The notes under the pieces: model-generated
What the model saw: the letters and a program-made list of their open reading frames with translations, nothing else
Database searches by the model: none
Told to the model about the DNA's origin: nothing
Shown: positions 34,059-46,300 of the stretch, in pieces
Layout: each line of letters opens with the position of its first letter
How positions within the stretch are numbered: position 1 is the stretch's first letter
Made by a program: the position numbers and the translations under genes
DNA from: Pilatotrama ljubarskyi
Lineage: Eukaryota; Basidiomycota; Agaricomycetes; Polyporales; Polyporaceae
DNA length: 63,462 nucleotides
Direction: 5' to 3'
Assembly (NCBI GenBank): GCA_022385805.1
Contig: MU277777.1
Span: 1,869 to 65,330 of the forward strand

Positions 34059-36152
34059 TTACACCTTGGTGAACCACGCATCAGCCGTTTTTTCTAACGG
34101 GCCCTGAGTTCGTCGTTGCCGAGCGGCCACGGCTGCTTTGTCGGCGATAAGGGAGAACCCAACGACCTTCCCCTCCTTGATGGAGAATACAACCTGCCCT
34201 TCTCCCTCGCCCGTCTCATACGTCTCGAAAGCCGTGGTGTTCTTGCCATACCCGTGCGGGAATAGCGCCGTGAGCCAAATATTGAAGGTGTCGTCCGAGT
34301 GATGGCGTAGACGAGCGTGAGTCGAAAATAGGGTGAGGTACGCGCCGTATAACTGCGGGGTGTCAACGTCCAGAGGTCCGAGCGACGAGAAGTCCGACAG
34401 GACGCCAGCACAGTAGTGGGAGGTGCTGAGCGGAGAACACAGCGTAAGGGTGGCATAACCAGGAGAGGTGTATGTTCCCGCATAAGCCTCGAGGTCCAAA
34501 GACGGTGTTGACTCTCTGGTCGGTTGAGCAGGCTTGTCGCCGGGTTGTTCGTTCGCACTATGTGAGCCAAGATGAGTCCGCGGACCCGCTGACGATCATA
34601 TGAGTTCCTACGTCTGAGACTGCGAAATGGAGGAGCTGGGGAGATCCAGAGCTTCGTCGAAGGCTCGCTTCATAATTTCTAGCGTATGGCCCGCCTTTTC
34701 ATCCGCGTTAGCGAGAACAACCACTCCCAAGTTGCTGCTCGGTGAGAACGCGACGAGGGTGCTAAACCCCGGGATTGCTCCATTGTGCGAAACGACCTGG
34801 GCAGTGTCAGTAAGCGCCGCCACAAGACCGGAAGAACTAGGTTACCTCTATATCACGATATGTCCAGCGCATCCAGCCCATTCCGTAACCCAATATCCCA
34901 GCCCCATAAGTAGGCGTTGGGTGTCCGGATATCACGTGCTGCGCGGTGGTCACAGCTTCATACACGCCATGCGGAATGACCTTGTCTCCCGAAATGGGGT
35001 CTACTCCCTCGTTCAACCACGCAGACAACCACTTTACCTAGCGGACAGTAGCGTCAGTCAATTGGACAAGGTGTTCACTTCTAGCATGCGCGAGCGTACC
35101 ATATCTTCCGCGCTCGAGATGACACCGCCCGCACCGGCGCTGATTTCAGTCATGTCTTCGGTGAACCAGAATGGAATTCGTCTGCCATGCTTCGTCCATG
35201 TATGAGTCAGCTTCCCTGAAGCTTGCGCTTCAGACGGGGCGTAGGTAGAGCTCGACATGTTAAGGAGATTAAAAAGGCGCTCCGTTACGAACGCGGCGTA
35301 TGACTGATTAGCGTACTTCGCGATGATATGTGCTCCAAGCATGTACATCTGGAGAAGTACGTCAAGGGAAGCTCGCTTGCGTTCACATGTAACAGACCTG
35401 GTTGTTGTACGACCATTTCTCTCGCAGCTCGTAGGCCGTCCGGAGGTGCTTCATTCGGAGTACGACGTCCGTCGTCGTATCTCCGGGCACGTAGCTATAG
35501 TCATGTCTGTCGACTACGTCAGCCTATGTCTTTCTGTAGCATGAATGTTGTCGCCATGCAAGGGGCAGCCTACCTACCTCGGTAGCCCGGAAACGTGTCC
35601 GAGTACGTCTCGAAGACTCGCGAGACGCGTCGTCCATGGGTCGTCCAGCTGCCACTGCTCTGGTAAGATAGCAGCGACCTTGGTATCCCAGTCAAGTCGC
35701 GTCACTCCCGTAGGCAAGGGAGTCACGTTCCGACCGTGCGCAAAATCGTCTATGAGCAGCCCCACAGACGTCGCCGTAAAGGCTTTCGAGCAGGAAGCAA
35801 GACAAAACAATGTCTGTGGAGGAAACAGCGAAATCAGCATAATAGCAAATATGGCAACGATCCGAAACCTCACATCCGGCGTCAGGTCGTCCGCGTCGCC
35901 GTCTTCAGTGTTGCGTCCCCAGGAGGCCAGATATACCTGTGGCTTCTTGTCCTTGCCAAGGCGTACTGCCCCGATAGAGATTCCCGGAATCGAAGTGTTC
36001 TTCCTCAACTCGTCGACGAAAGAGTGGAAAGTGGGCGACAAGATAGGGTTGTCAGAGGCTGAAGGCGTTACACGAAGGGAAACTTGAGTAGCCCCAGCTA
36101 TCGTCGCAGCTGCAACGAGAACGAGGCTCGCGATTAACCCTGCGGAACGCAT
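34059..36152 (-). CDS. Secreted beta-lactamase-fold serine hydrolase
   Basis: Seven exons on the minus strand (36152-35874, 35813-35578, 35506-35398, 35348-35100, 35037-34846, 34796-34612, 34557-34059) give 582 residues. It starts with a signal peptide (MRSAGLIASLVLVAAATIAG). The three active-site elements of the serine beta-lactamase/PBP fold are present: S100-C-S-K103 (SxxK), Y205-N-N207 (YxN) and H359-N-G361 (HxG, in place of KTG). A C-terminal domain of about 190 residues follows, like the beta-barrel-type domain found in eukaryotic esterase relatives. The role is probably an esterase, peptidase or amidase outside the cell, with the substrate unknown. An in-frame ATG at 36194 would extend the N terminus by 14 residues and bury the signal peptide. 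The donor of the sixth intron is weak (two in-frame choices). Confidence 0.9.
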
Positions 36153-36537
36153 AGCGGGTGTTCCGGATAGATTCAAGTCAGACAAACAATCCAAGCCCTA
36201 AGCAGCTCTCCACTAGGAATCATGCAGCGATGTGGACCGTGGTCGACGTAGGCTGAGAAATGGAGTACGCAGTGACGCTAGCCTTGCGCTACTAGCTGCA
36301 TCCCATGCGCAGTTGGACTGTGGGAGATCACCGTAGAAAAGTACATAAGCGCCTGCGAGTTGCAGACCAATTACAACATATCGCTGACAGGGGTGTGTTG
36401 TACTGAAGGGTTGTCTGTATATAGCCCATATGATACTGCAAGTGGGAGCGGAGAGGAGACCTCCCAGGTCGGCGCGCAGTAGGTGTATACTTCACACTCT
36501 CACCCACAAGTGCATATTGACGGTACGTGCCCCGCTA
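36153..36537. other. Intergenic, no gene recognised
   Basis: Upstream of the serine hydrolase and downstream of LCL3, both on the minus strand. I see nothing in it beyond likely promoter and 3' untranslated sequence. Confidence 0.5.
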
Positions 36538-37761
36538 TCATCGTCGCATGCCTAGGCGGAACAGCCGTCTGAACCAGCCTGCGGTCTCCGAGGAGTTCTG
36601 TTCCACACTAGGGGTGGACGCACTGGACCGCGTCGGCACGACGGTCTCACCTGTCGCAGCTGCATCCCGATGCCGCTTCTTGTACTCTGCTGGCGTCTCT
36701 CCCTCAGTGCCGTACCTCCACATCCCTCTCTTCGCACGCCTGCAAAAGTCCAATCGGTGCTATGGATGAGGCAAGCTCTGCGTGAAGACTTACTGCGCTT
36801 CGCTCTGAACCCGAAGGAATTCTTCGAGGCCTGACTTGCCGTACTCAGCGCCTGCTTGCTCGTAGACAGCGCCCCAGCCTGCCCGGAGCATCTCCAAGGA
36901 GAGGTTTCTTCCGGTCGTGAGCCACCCAGGCAGTAGACGGGGCTTCAGGTGTACAGCGGAAACCTGGTGCTTACAGTGAGTACCTGAGGACAGGCAGATG
37001 GGATGGGAAAGGGTACTCACAATGCGCCCAAACTGGTCTCTGCGGACCATCTGACAGTAGACGAATTTGCCTTCGACTTGACTCTTGAGCCATGCCAGGC
37101 TCTCCTCTGCAAAGGGTTGCGGCGGGCGGCCAAAGTGACCGGCCTTGGTGCGGTCAACACTGTGGGGTCGCGCAGGACGCGCGAAGTAGTACCTCAGGTG
37201 CATCTACACCAGCTATTCGGATATGTATCGTTTGGTCCTTGAGGTCGGCTAGCGTAGTCTCAGGCATAATTCTTGCGTGGGCACAGAGAACGTACTTCGT
37301 CCGACGGGTATCCTCCTGAATTTCAACGGCCACCGCCAACCAATTCCCGGGGTGTGGTATAGTCTGAAATTGTCCGCATCGCCTACACTTGACCATGGCG
37401 ATTTTACGGTTCATCCCCAGGTCCGACGAGAATAACGGTGTGAATACCTCGTAACATAACCCTTGATCCACCGTCTCTTCGCGAGCATCTCAGGGGTGAC
37501 CCACTCTCCGTTGGGAATGCGGCGCAAGTGTCGCACGTATACATAGTTCGCCCCTAGTACAATCGCTCCTCCAAGCACGAATCCAGTCAGAATGAGTAGG
37601 TGGGGCGGTAAACCGGCAGCCCTAGTGTCCAAGGCAGTAACGAGGTCGCCTGAATCTCGAGTGAGATCTTGGAGAGCATGGTTGAACTTTGCAGAGGCAG
37701 TTGCCTCAGAGCTACGAGGCTCGGGAGGTGTTGACTGAAAGGAGGCCAGCCAGGAAGGCAT
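36538..37761 (-). CDS. LCL3: Membrane-anchored SNase-family endonuclease LCL3
   Basis: Six exons on the minus strand (37761-37448, 37387-37296, 37248-37193, 37143-37021, 36963-36794, 36739-36538) give 318 residues. A single transmembrane helix lies at residues 55-76. It is followed by the conserved [14 protein letters not shown] segment and a staphylococcal-nuclease domain: [15 protein letters not shown], the catalytic block [27 protein letters not shown] and a C-terminal [10 protein letters not shown]. The order matches the fungal LCL3 family, described as probable mitochondrial endonucleases. The C-terminal 60 residues are polar and end GMRR. The gene is divergent from TAH18, with 157 bases between the two start codons. 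Confidence 0.94.
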
Positions 37762-37918
37762 ACAGTATGTAGGAGGGGTCACTGGAGGTCGTGCTGGTCG
37801 TCCCCAAAGACGAGCATGACGGCGTCGGGTGCGCGTCTCTCCGCCTGTGTCACTACAGTAGTGTTCGCGCCGAGTCCCGAACCCCATCTAAGCGCCTCTC
37901 GGGAGTTATCTGATAACG
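37762..37918. promoter_or_regulatory. Shared divergent promoter of LCL3 and TAH18
   Basis: Only 157 bases separate the two start codons, so both promoters and 5' leaders must overlap here. I cannot name specific binding sites. Confidence 0.45.
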
Positions 37919-40187
37919 ATGGCCTCCTCCGCACCATCATCATCTTCGTCCTCGGCGACTGCCCACCATGCTGAGCACGCTGAGGCACACGACGAGCGCA
38001 GTCTCACCATCCTGTACGCGACGGAAACAGGGACCGCGCAAGATGTCGCCGACAGACTCGCGCGCCTGTGTCGAGGTCTGCGTATTCATGCGCGGGTCCA
38101 TAGCATGGATGCGTACTCTCCCGTACGTAACGGCATTATAGCATATCTCGGCGTACTGACCGGAGATTACAGACAGAGTTGATCAACGAACATCTTGTCA
38201 TCTTTGTGGTCTCTACCACAGGGTCTGGTCATGAGCCACGCGCTATGACGCCGCTCTGGAACATGCTCCTTCGCGCGGATCTGCCCGAAGACCTCTTTGA
38301 GGACCTCGCCTTCGCCGTGTTCGGTCTTGGAGACAGTGCATATGAAAAGTTCTGCTGGCCGGCCAAGCTACTTAGTCGGAGGCTTGTCAAACTCGGCGCG
38401 ACAGAGCTCTGCCCGCGCGGCGAAGGCGACGAGCAGCACCACCTGGGGTGAGTTATCGTCCGGCTCTGGCTTACAACGGGCGCTCTACTCACGGTGCGCC
38501 TATAGGATCGATGGGGCCCTTGGCCCGTGGATGAGGCAGCTCTCGTCCGTACTCACACATATATACCCCCTTCCAGAGAGTGTAGTGGAAGAGGCTCCGG
38601 ACAACCTCCCTTGCCCGCGCGTCTCGATATCCGACGCCGCTCCCAGCGCTCAACTCACGCGGCTGGACCCGCTTGTGACAGATAGAGAATATCATCTTGC
38701 AACGGTGACCTACAACAAGCGTATCACTGCTGAGGATTGGTATCAGGATGTACGACATTTCGAGTTTTCGTTTGAGGATGACATACAGTATGTTACCGAC
38801 ACGGCTAGCCCGTGTAAGTCTGACGCGCGGATGATGCACAGGTACAGCCCTGGAGATGTTGCCGTCATACATCCGGAAGCTATCTCAGCAGACGTGGAGT
38901 CGTTATTGTCAAGTATAGGCTTCGCTAATACGGCCGACGACCCAATAGAGATCAAGCATACCCTGGAAGGTACGAACCTGATGGACCCGGCGCGGTACGG
39001 TACTCAACAAGGATGCGGACTTCAGATCAGAGCCTACCAGACCACCTTCCGACTACCACCACGCTACGCGAGATTTTCACGCGATACGTGGACATCAATG
39101 CTGTCCCGCGACGTTCCTTCTTTGCCCTCCTGAAGCACTTCGCGCAGGACGAATTGGAACGCGAAAAGCTCGAGGAGTTCCTCAGCGAGGAAGGAGCTGT
39201 AAGTGTGTGATTGCATGGCCAGCCCTCGTCTGCACTCATCACAAGCGACGCAGGACGAGATGTACGAGTACTGTCAGCGACCGCGAAGGACGATTCGCGA
39301 AGTGCTAGAGGAATTCCGCTCCGCCAAGATCCCAAGGGAGTACATATTTGACCTGTTCCCGCCTCTCCGGCCACGACAGTTCTCCATAGCCAGCTCCGTA
39401 AAGGTATGCCCATCACCTCTGCCGCGGTATCCATGGTGGTGCTGACAGCCCAGCAGAAATACCCGCGAAGTATACACCTCTGCATAGCCATCGTCCAGTA
39501 TCGAACCATGCTCAAGATCCCTCGACGGGGTGTATGCACCTCGTGGCTTGCGCGTCTGCAGCCTGGAGATCAACTCCAAATCGGCATTCAAAAAGGTTTC
39601 ATCACCCTGCCTTCAGATGCCACCACCCCCGTCATCTGCGTCGGTCCCGGGACGGGTGTCGCACCCATGCGCGCCGTAATCCAGGAGCGAATACATGACG
39701 ACATCCACGGTGCGTGGGTGCTGTCGCCGTTCTCGTCCTAGTACCGAGGTACTGATGAACGAGACAGAGAACACGCTCTACTTCGGCTGTCGGTCCTCGT
39801 CTAAGGACCAGCATTACGGGGACGAATGGAGAAAGTACGCGTCTTCGGGCGAGCTCACCTACCGCGCAGCGTTCTCGCGTGATGGCCCGGAGGGTGCTCC
39901 ACGGACGTACGTGCAGGATCTGATTCGCGAGGACGTCAAACGGATATGGGAGCTCGTCGGGGAGAAGGCCGCGTGGGTGTACATCTCCGGGTACGCATAC
40001 CGGTGGCTTTGCGGGAATTGCTATACTGATTGTGCATTGCAGATCTGCAAACAAGATGCCTGCTGCGGTGCGCGCGGCAATCCGGCATGCTCTGCAGAGC
40101 GAGGGTGGGATGACGGAGGAGGACGCGAAGGAGTACGTGGTAAAGATGGAGAAGGAGGGCAGGCTGATCGAGGAGTGCTGGAGCTAG
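37919..40187 (+). CDS. TAH18: NADPH-dependent diflavin oxidoreductase TAH18
   Basis: Nine exons (37919-38122, 38173-38447, 38506-38787, 38842-38969, 39026-39198, 39254-39403, about 39454-39709, 39768-39990, 40043-40187) give 611 residues. The N-terminal flavodoxin-like domain binds FMN (LTILYATETGTAQDVADRL, then VVSTTGSGHEPRAM and FGLGDSAYEKF). The FAD domain has RQFSIASS, and the NADPH domain has CVGPGTGVAPMRAVIQER, with the C-terminal helix ending ECWS. TAH18 passes electrons from NADPH to Dre2 for cytosolic iron-sulfur protein assembly. A Ser/Ala/His-rich leader of about 28 residues precedes the FMN domain. The acceptor of exon 7 is ambiguous by three bases (two adjacent CAG sites in frame). 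Ends 94 bases from the convergent DUF6533 gene. Confidence 0.95.
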
Positions 40188-40280
40188 CAGCGCTACGCCG
40201 TATCGCCTCCGCATTACTGTATAGATCTACAAGTCGCATCACATTCTCAGTTCGCTATAGATGTACACACAACATGATCT

Positions 40281-41878
40281 CTATTCCACCCTGTGCTCAT
40301 CGTCGTGCACCGTTTCGCCATCCGCATCCTCCACGGTCTCGGGCTCATCGTCAATGCGAAGATGGACCGGACCGGCCAAGGAGCTCGCGAAGGGGGGCAG
40401 TTCGGTCGAGCTTAACGCCAGATTAGGGACGGCAAACCAAAGGGACCCCTGCGAGATGGACGAGCCGCCTGCGGTCAGCTTCTCGTTCGTCTCGCGCAGA
40501 TTGAGCAGGAAGCGGCTATTGAGGACGGAGCTGATGCTGCGTGCGAAAGGTAGAGGCTTCGATGAGCACAGGCGAGTCCAACGCACGATAGGAGGGGCTA
40601 CTTACGGGTCGATGAACGCCGTAACATAGCTGGCATTGGTGTTGATGTTTATGACCTGTAGCACGGGGCAAACGATACTATCAGTCCGGGGCCATGCAAA
40701 GCTCCAAGTGAATCGTATCAAGGGACCTGCACGCACCCCGCCTACCACGGACAGAACAATCTGCAAGAGGTTGAGTGATACCAACGCGCTGGAATGAACC
40801 ATGCTGCTTCAGAATGCCGAGTAGGAGAATTGCACGACTGGTATCAAGTACCCGAGATATATACAGCCTGCGAACAGTACCTGTCAGGTTACGACCGCGG
40901 CATGGCTCACTGTGAACGCGGCACCCACCGCTTTGTAGCAGAACGCGGTGCAGAGACGGCCGCTTGGGTGCGTCTTGCGCAAGGCGAATCGACCTGTAGG
41001 TCTGATGCAAAGTTACGGCGATGACCAGCGAGTCGGCCACAATCGTGGAGGTGCGATTGACGAGGATTACTGGCTCCAAGTCATGTTGAACGCCCCTCGC
41101 ACGTCGAAATGCCTGGACAAACTCACAGCTGATTCATAGAGTTATGCACCGACGGACGGGTGAAAGAGGCGTGAGCATACATGTGATAGGTCGAAGTGGC
41201 TTGAGAGTAGTACGGCGCACAGTTCACGGGCGGCCCATGATTGACGAGTTTGAGGTGAAGTATAGAGCTCTGAGAATGAAGGGGTGTCAGGCACACCTTG
41301 CTGCTCCGAGCTCAGCAGCTTCCGACTCGTGAGCCCTCACAAGGTTGACAAAGAACGGCACGAAACTCAGCACGAGCGTCGTCCCGCAGAGCAGTCGGCT
41401 TCTCCCAGAGAGTGCATACATCCGCATAGTCGCGAATGCTAAGGCAGGATTAACGCACATCAATCTTAAGACGTATCGAAACGCACCAGCAGGGCCAATT
41501 TCGGCCAGGAGAGACATCAATGTGGCGGCCCACCCAAGTATCGTACAGCTAGGAGTACTCATGCTGTCAGCCATCGGCCTGCGGAGCTACGAGAAAAAGC
41601 AGATATTACCTCTATAGACATTCGTCCACATTTCGCGAGTGTTCAGCGATAGCAGGTGGGAGAGCTCTTGGCTGATGACTGACCGTATTCGAGATAGGGT
41701 TGATCATCGCGGTGCCCAGGAGGTTCCCGATGAGAGGTATATAACGGTTTATGATATATAGAGCCGAAGCTAGAGACGTCGTTCTCGTCCAAACGAGCTT
41801 GACCTCTCCGGTGAAGCAAAGCAGAGTGTCATACAGGAGCATCGCTGCATTGGAAACAACAGACGGTATCGGTGCCAT
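40281..41878 (-). CDS. DUF6533 multi-pass membrane protein, possibly damaged
   Basis: The minus-strand start at 41878 opens the DUF6533 signature (LLYDTLLCFTGEVKLVWTR ... INRYIPLI). Exons 1-3 are clear (41878-41684, 41586-41487, 41438-41341) and reach the helix motif MRMYALSGRSR. The later parts are also recognisable: VILVNRTSTIVADSLVI in 41150-40960, the penultimate exon 40655-40606, and the last exon 40536-40281 with SSVLNSRFLLNLRE and an acidic tail. DUF6533 proteins are 7-helix membrane proteins of Agaricomycetes with unknown role. I could not join the exons near 41250-41000 and 40900-40780 in one frame with good splice sites. Either an unusual intron was missed or the gene carries a frameshift and is decaying. 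Confidence 0.75.
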
Positions 41879-43316
41879 GATTGATTAGTACCCGATGCGA
41901 TCACCGAGACTGACCTCCAACGGCAAGGTTAGAGTTATTGGCCGCCACACTGTACGAATCATGGTTGAGTTTAGGTATCAACTCATTCGCAATCAGGACG
42001 ACACTACTTACAGGGCCTGCGCCAAGGCAACTTGTGCCGCGAAGACAGCGCTGTGTGACGAGGACATTGAATTGCAAGGGCAGAGGAGAATGGAGGCGGG
42101 GAACAGACTGATTCGGGCATCTTCAGGTTGATATGAAAAGGCTGGATGGCGCGTTGCGCCTGGGAGACACGGATGGCTCTAAGATGCGGAGAGCTAGTGC
42201 TGTCAGCATTGCAATTTTAGCACATTATCGGTTAGCATTGCCTTTAGTGTGCGCCCACGCGAACCCAGAGGGTGTTTACAAACCATGATAGACCTCCATC
42301 AACTTCAAGCACGCCCAGATGCTGTGTGTCTGTAATTCTACGGCTCGCTCGAAGTGTCGCACTGCATCTGTACTCAGCACAAGCAGCGTCGATTCCCTTG
42401 AGATACGTAGCAGTTCTGAAGCTCACTAGATCTATGGCGCTGATGCAAAGGTGCTCTCGACGAAGACGCCTTCAAGCTTCATGAAACAGCCACCGGTCCT
42501 GGATACGAGCTTCTCACGCCAGCCGCGCTGGGCCGGTGAACGCCGCCCGTGGCAGAATTTCAATGAATGAGCAGATGAGACGAAAGGTCGAACGGCAGTC
42601 GCCGTGGCATGCATGTCCGTTGAAATATGTGATCGGCGAGTTCATCAATGAGACGAGACCGTTCCTCTTGGCCACCTGCCTACGAGGCGGTATACTGCAC
42701 AGCGACTTAAAAAACCACTCCCTGCATTGGATCTGTATGGTAACCGAGTAGAGCAAGGAGCATCAATCGGTGTCAGATGCGAAAGTGAACAGACAGGACG
42801 AACCGTGCTCAGTAGTACGCTGTGTTTCACCTTCTCGGTATTTCACCTTCGTGAACGCTCCGTCAAAAGCGCAACGGTTCTGCACGCGACAACGTATCAG
42901 GCCTCAGGCCTCAAAGCTTGCAAATCCGCGGCAGATGAGGACTCCTACACAAGCCGGACAGCATTAGATCCGTCGCAAACAGTGTCGATGTCGTTCGGAT
43001 GCTCGCTATGTAAGGAATGACAGGACATTCAACTGCCCCATTGCGCTATCATCGACATACTCAGAGCAAAGGTGCTGGTACGGTATGGGTAATGCAAGCC
43101 ACTAGTATATCAACTGAATGTACTGCCAAAGTACAAAGTACAACTTGAAGCTGCACGGTCCAAGGACACAAAAGCTCGGCGGCCACCGCCAGTCATAGTG
43201 GGCGCTTACATAATTGCTCGGCGTTAGGCGACCTCAAGCGACGCGCTTTGCGCCACAGCCGCGACCGCGACTCCGCGCACGACGACCGCGACCGACGCGT
43301 CTGGCTCCCGACCACC
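41879..43316. other. 1.4 kb intergenic, no gene recognised
   Basis: Divergent region between the DUF6533 start and the SNF2 gene. It holds only short frames with no recognisable domains. Confidence 0.5.
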
Positions 43317-46300
43317 ATGTCGCAATCAACACAACCACCACCGACGCAGCGCAAGTCGCGCGTCCTCGCCGCCCTCGACAACCCCGGCTTTTTCTCGCCG
43401 AACCCCACCACGGCTCCGACTTTGCCGCCCGCTTCCTTGGGTCTCCCAACGATACCACCAACACCCGCGAAACGAATTCAGACACCCTTGCCAGACACGG
43501 ACTATCTGGCGCTGCTTGGCGTTGGCAGCCTTACGGGGACAAAGAGAAAGACACCTGATCCGGAAAGCAACTATGAAGAGACAAGTGGCTCTTCTCCTTT
43601 GCGTCCCAGCGGCATAACTGCATCGCGCGGGTTTGGCCTACGGTACGATCAGGAAACAGCAGTCCGGAGTATCGACAAAGGAGGCCCGGACCAGCAGCAG
43701 CGGTGCGCGCAGACCCGCTTATTACCGCTGACTCTACATTGTATTTGGCTGACTCCCTTGGTAGGCTGAACGACTTTGTTTCGCGGAGTATCGACAATGC
43801 CGCTCACGGGCTCACAGTCCAGAAAGCTATGACAAAGCTAGGTCTGAAGGAGTAGGTCCCATGCTCTTTTTCATGCATCGCCAACATCAGCCGAATAGAA
43901 CGTTTCATGTACTGATGGCTCGACGTCCAGTGCCCAAGACCTTATTCCAGGGTTAGAGGTCCGCCTACTCCCGCACCAGCTCATGGGGGTGAGCTGGATG
44001 ATCGCCCAAGAGCGCGAGACCGCATACAAGGGCGGCATCCTCGCGGACGACATGGGCCTCGGAAAGACCGTGCAGATGATTGCAACAATGGTCATTAACC
44101 AGCCGACGCAGGAGGACAAACACCGGACGACGCTCATCGTCGTCCCCGCCGCGCTTATGTCCCAATGGCGGGATGAGGTGAACTCCAAGACGAACGGCAT
44201 GTTCGAAGTGCACGTCCAGCACGGGCGCGATAAAATCAAGGACCCCGAGCTGTTAGCCGAGAAAGACGTGCGTCATCGTTTCCCGGATCCTCGCTTGGAC
44301 GTGCTTCGCGAAGGCCAGGTCAGAAGTCTATTTTCACTACTGACGACTAATTAATCCAGGTGGTCATTACGACGTACCAAACGCTCAATCTGGACTTCTC
44401 AATACCCAACGACATCGAAGGGAGCGACGAGGAAATGGACTGGCTTCGGGATCACGGGTATGCGCTGGAATTTAGGCGTCAGCTATCGTGACCTCACCGG
44501 AATGATATAGCGGGCCGCTTTCGCGCATGCGATGGTATCGCGTCGTCCTGGACGAGGCGCAGTTTATCAGGAACCGCGGCACGCGCAGCAGCAAGGCCGT
44601 CGCGATGCTACGAGCAAAATACCGCTGGTGCCTGACGGGCACGCCTATCACCAACACTTTGTCCGTCTCACCCCTGCATGCATGACTTGATGAATGCTAA
44701 CCGGTGTATGTCCGCGGCAGAGCTGACATTTACGGCTTCCTACGTTTTGGGCGCTTCCGACCATGGAAGTAAGTTATACTAGCCAAGTGGCGTCCCACGT
44801 CGAGTCCTGACCCAGCCGTAGCGATTGGGACGACTTCAACGCATACATTGCTAAAGTGCAGTTGGAGGATGCTCCTCTGGCCGGTAAGGCATTTCGCTCG
44901 CAATTGGCCGGGCTGGTGATTTGATTGCTGGGTAGGAATGCGCGCCCAGGAGATCCTCAAGCCGATCATGTTCCGTAGGACGAAGGACGCCACCATTGTA
45001 AGTTAGCGCTTCACAGCGATTCTGGGCGATGCCCTCATTGTGACCCGCTCTGTAGGAAGGCGAACCCATCCTGAAGCTGCCGAAGAAGGAGGTCGAGCTG
45101 GTCGTGATTGATTTCTCGAAGGACGAGCGCGAGGTATCTAATTCATCGATCTACCCGACACTTGACGGCGGGATGATTTGACGACATGTACATCTAGCTT
45201 TATAATCACTTCGAGAAGAAGGCTCAGATTCAGATCAACCGCTTCATCAAGGCGCACACGCTCTTCAAGAAGTAAGTAGCTCGCGTGTATGACGACGTGT
45301 GTATGCTGATCTCTCCAACCCAGCCACGACCAAGTCTTCGTGCGTCTTCCTGGGTCACTTCGTTGCTAAACATTGAGTTCACACGCACGAATGAAGGTCT
45401 GGATCCTCCGTTTGCGTCAGCTATGCTGCCATCCGCACCTTGTACTGGTATGTCCGGTTCCGCACGATGCGACTTCTGCGGGCTCACATCAGCCTCTCAG
45501 GAAAATCCAAAGGGTGACGACCCGTCACTCGTAATGAGCTCAAACAGCGAGAAGGAACTCGCGCGCGCGATGAAGAAGATGGGTCAGCGATGGGTGTCCA
45601 ACGTGAGTCGTGCTCTCCGCCCTGGCTGAACTCTTCTTACATGATATATCTGCAGATTAAGCAGAGGTCTGTGTTCTTGTTTGGTATGCAACGAGTGCGA
45701 CGCGTTAAGGGTGACGTGACTGCAGGTTGCTCGCTCGCGCGCGTGCCCTAGCGCTCGAAATGGAAGACGATTTCGACGGCGAGGGGAGTGTATGTCCCAA
45801 GTGCGGCGACTGTGAGTTCCTTTTCCCTCGCTTACCGGAGCAAAACCTCGCTTACACTTATGTTAGTCCTGTTGGCCAACAACGGCCGCGTCCTCGCGTG
45901 TGGACATGAGATCTGCAAAGGTACGTCTTCGTATTAGTCGCTTCAGCGACCTCGATTCATCTCCTTGCCAGACTGTTTGGACGATCTCGCGTCCTCCCCT
46001 ATTGAGGCGCAGCAGGAATTGTACGTCTTATGTATCGTTTGCGCAGGCCTGCGCTAAACTGATGTGTCGCGTGTAGCGGCAACGCCGATGAACAGACCAA
46101 CCTACGCATCGAGAAGGAGTACGAAACCGCTGCAGCCAAGGGCCTGCGTCCTTGTACGCCTCTCGATACATTTCAATGACGAGTAGCACATGCTGATCGA
46201 CCTCACTGCAGGCCCAACTTGCAAGAAGATGCAAGACCTGACCCCCAACGCCGTCTTTGCAACCTCCGCCTTCCAACCCACCGAGGAGGAGCTCGCTGCT

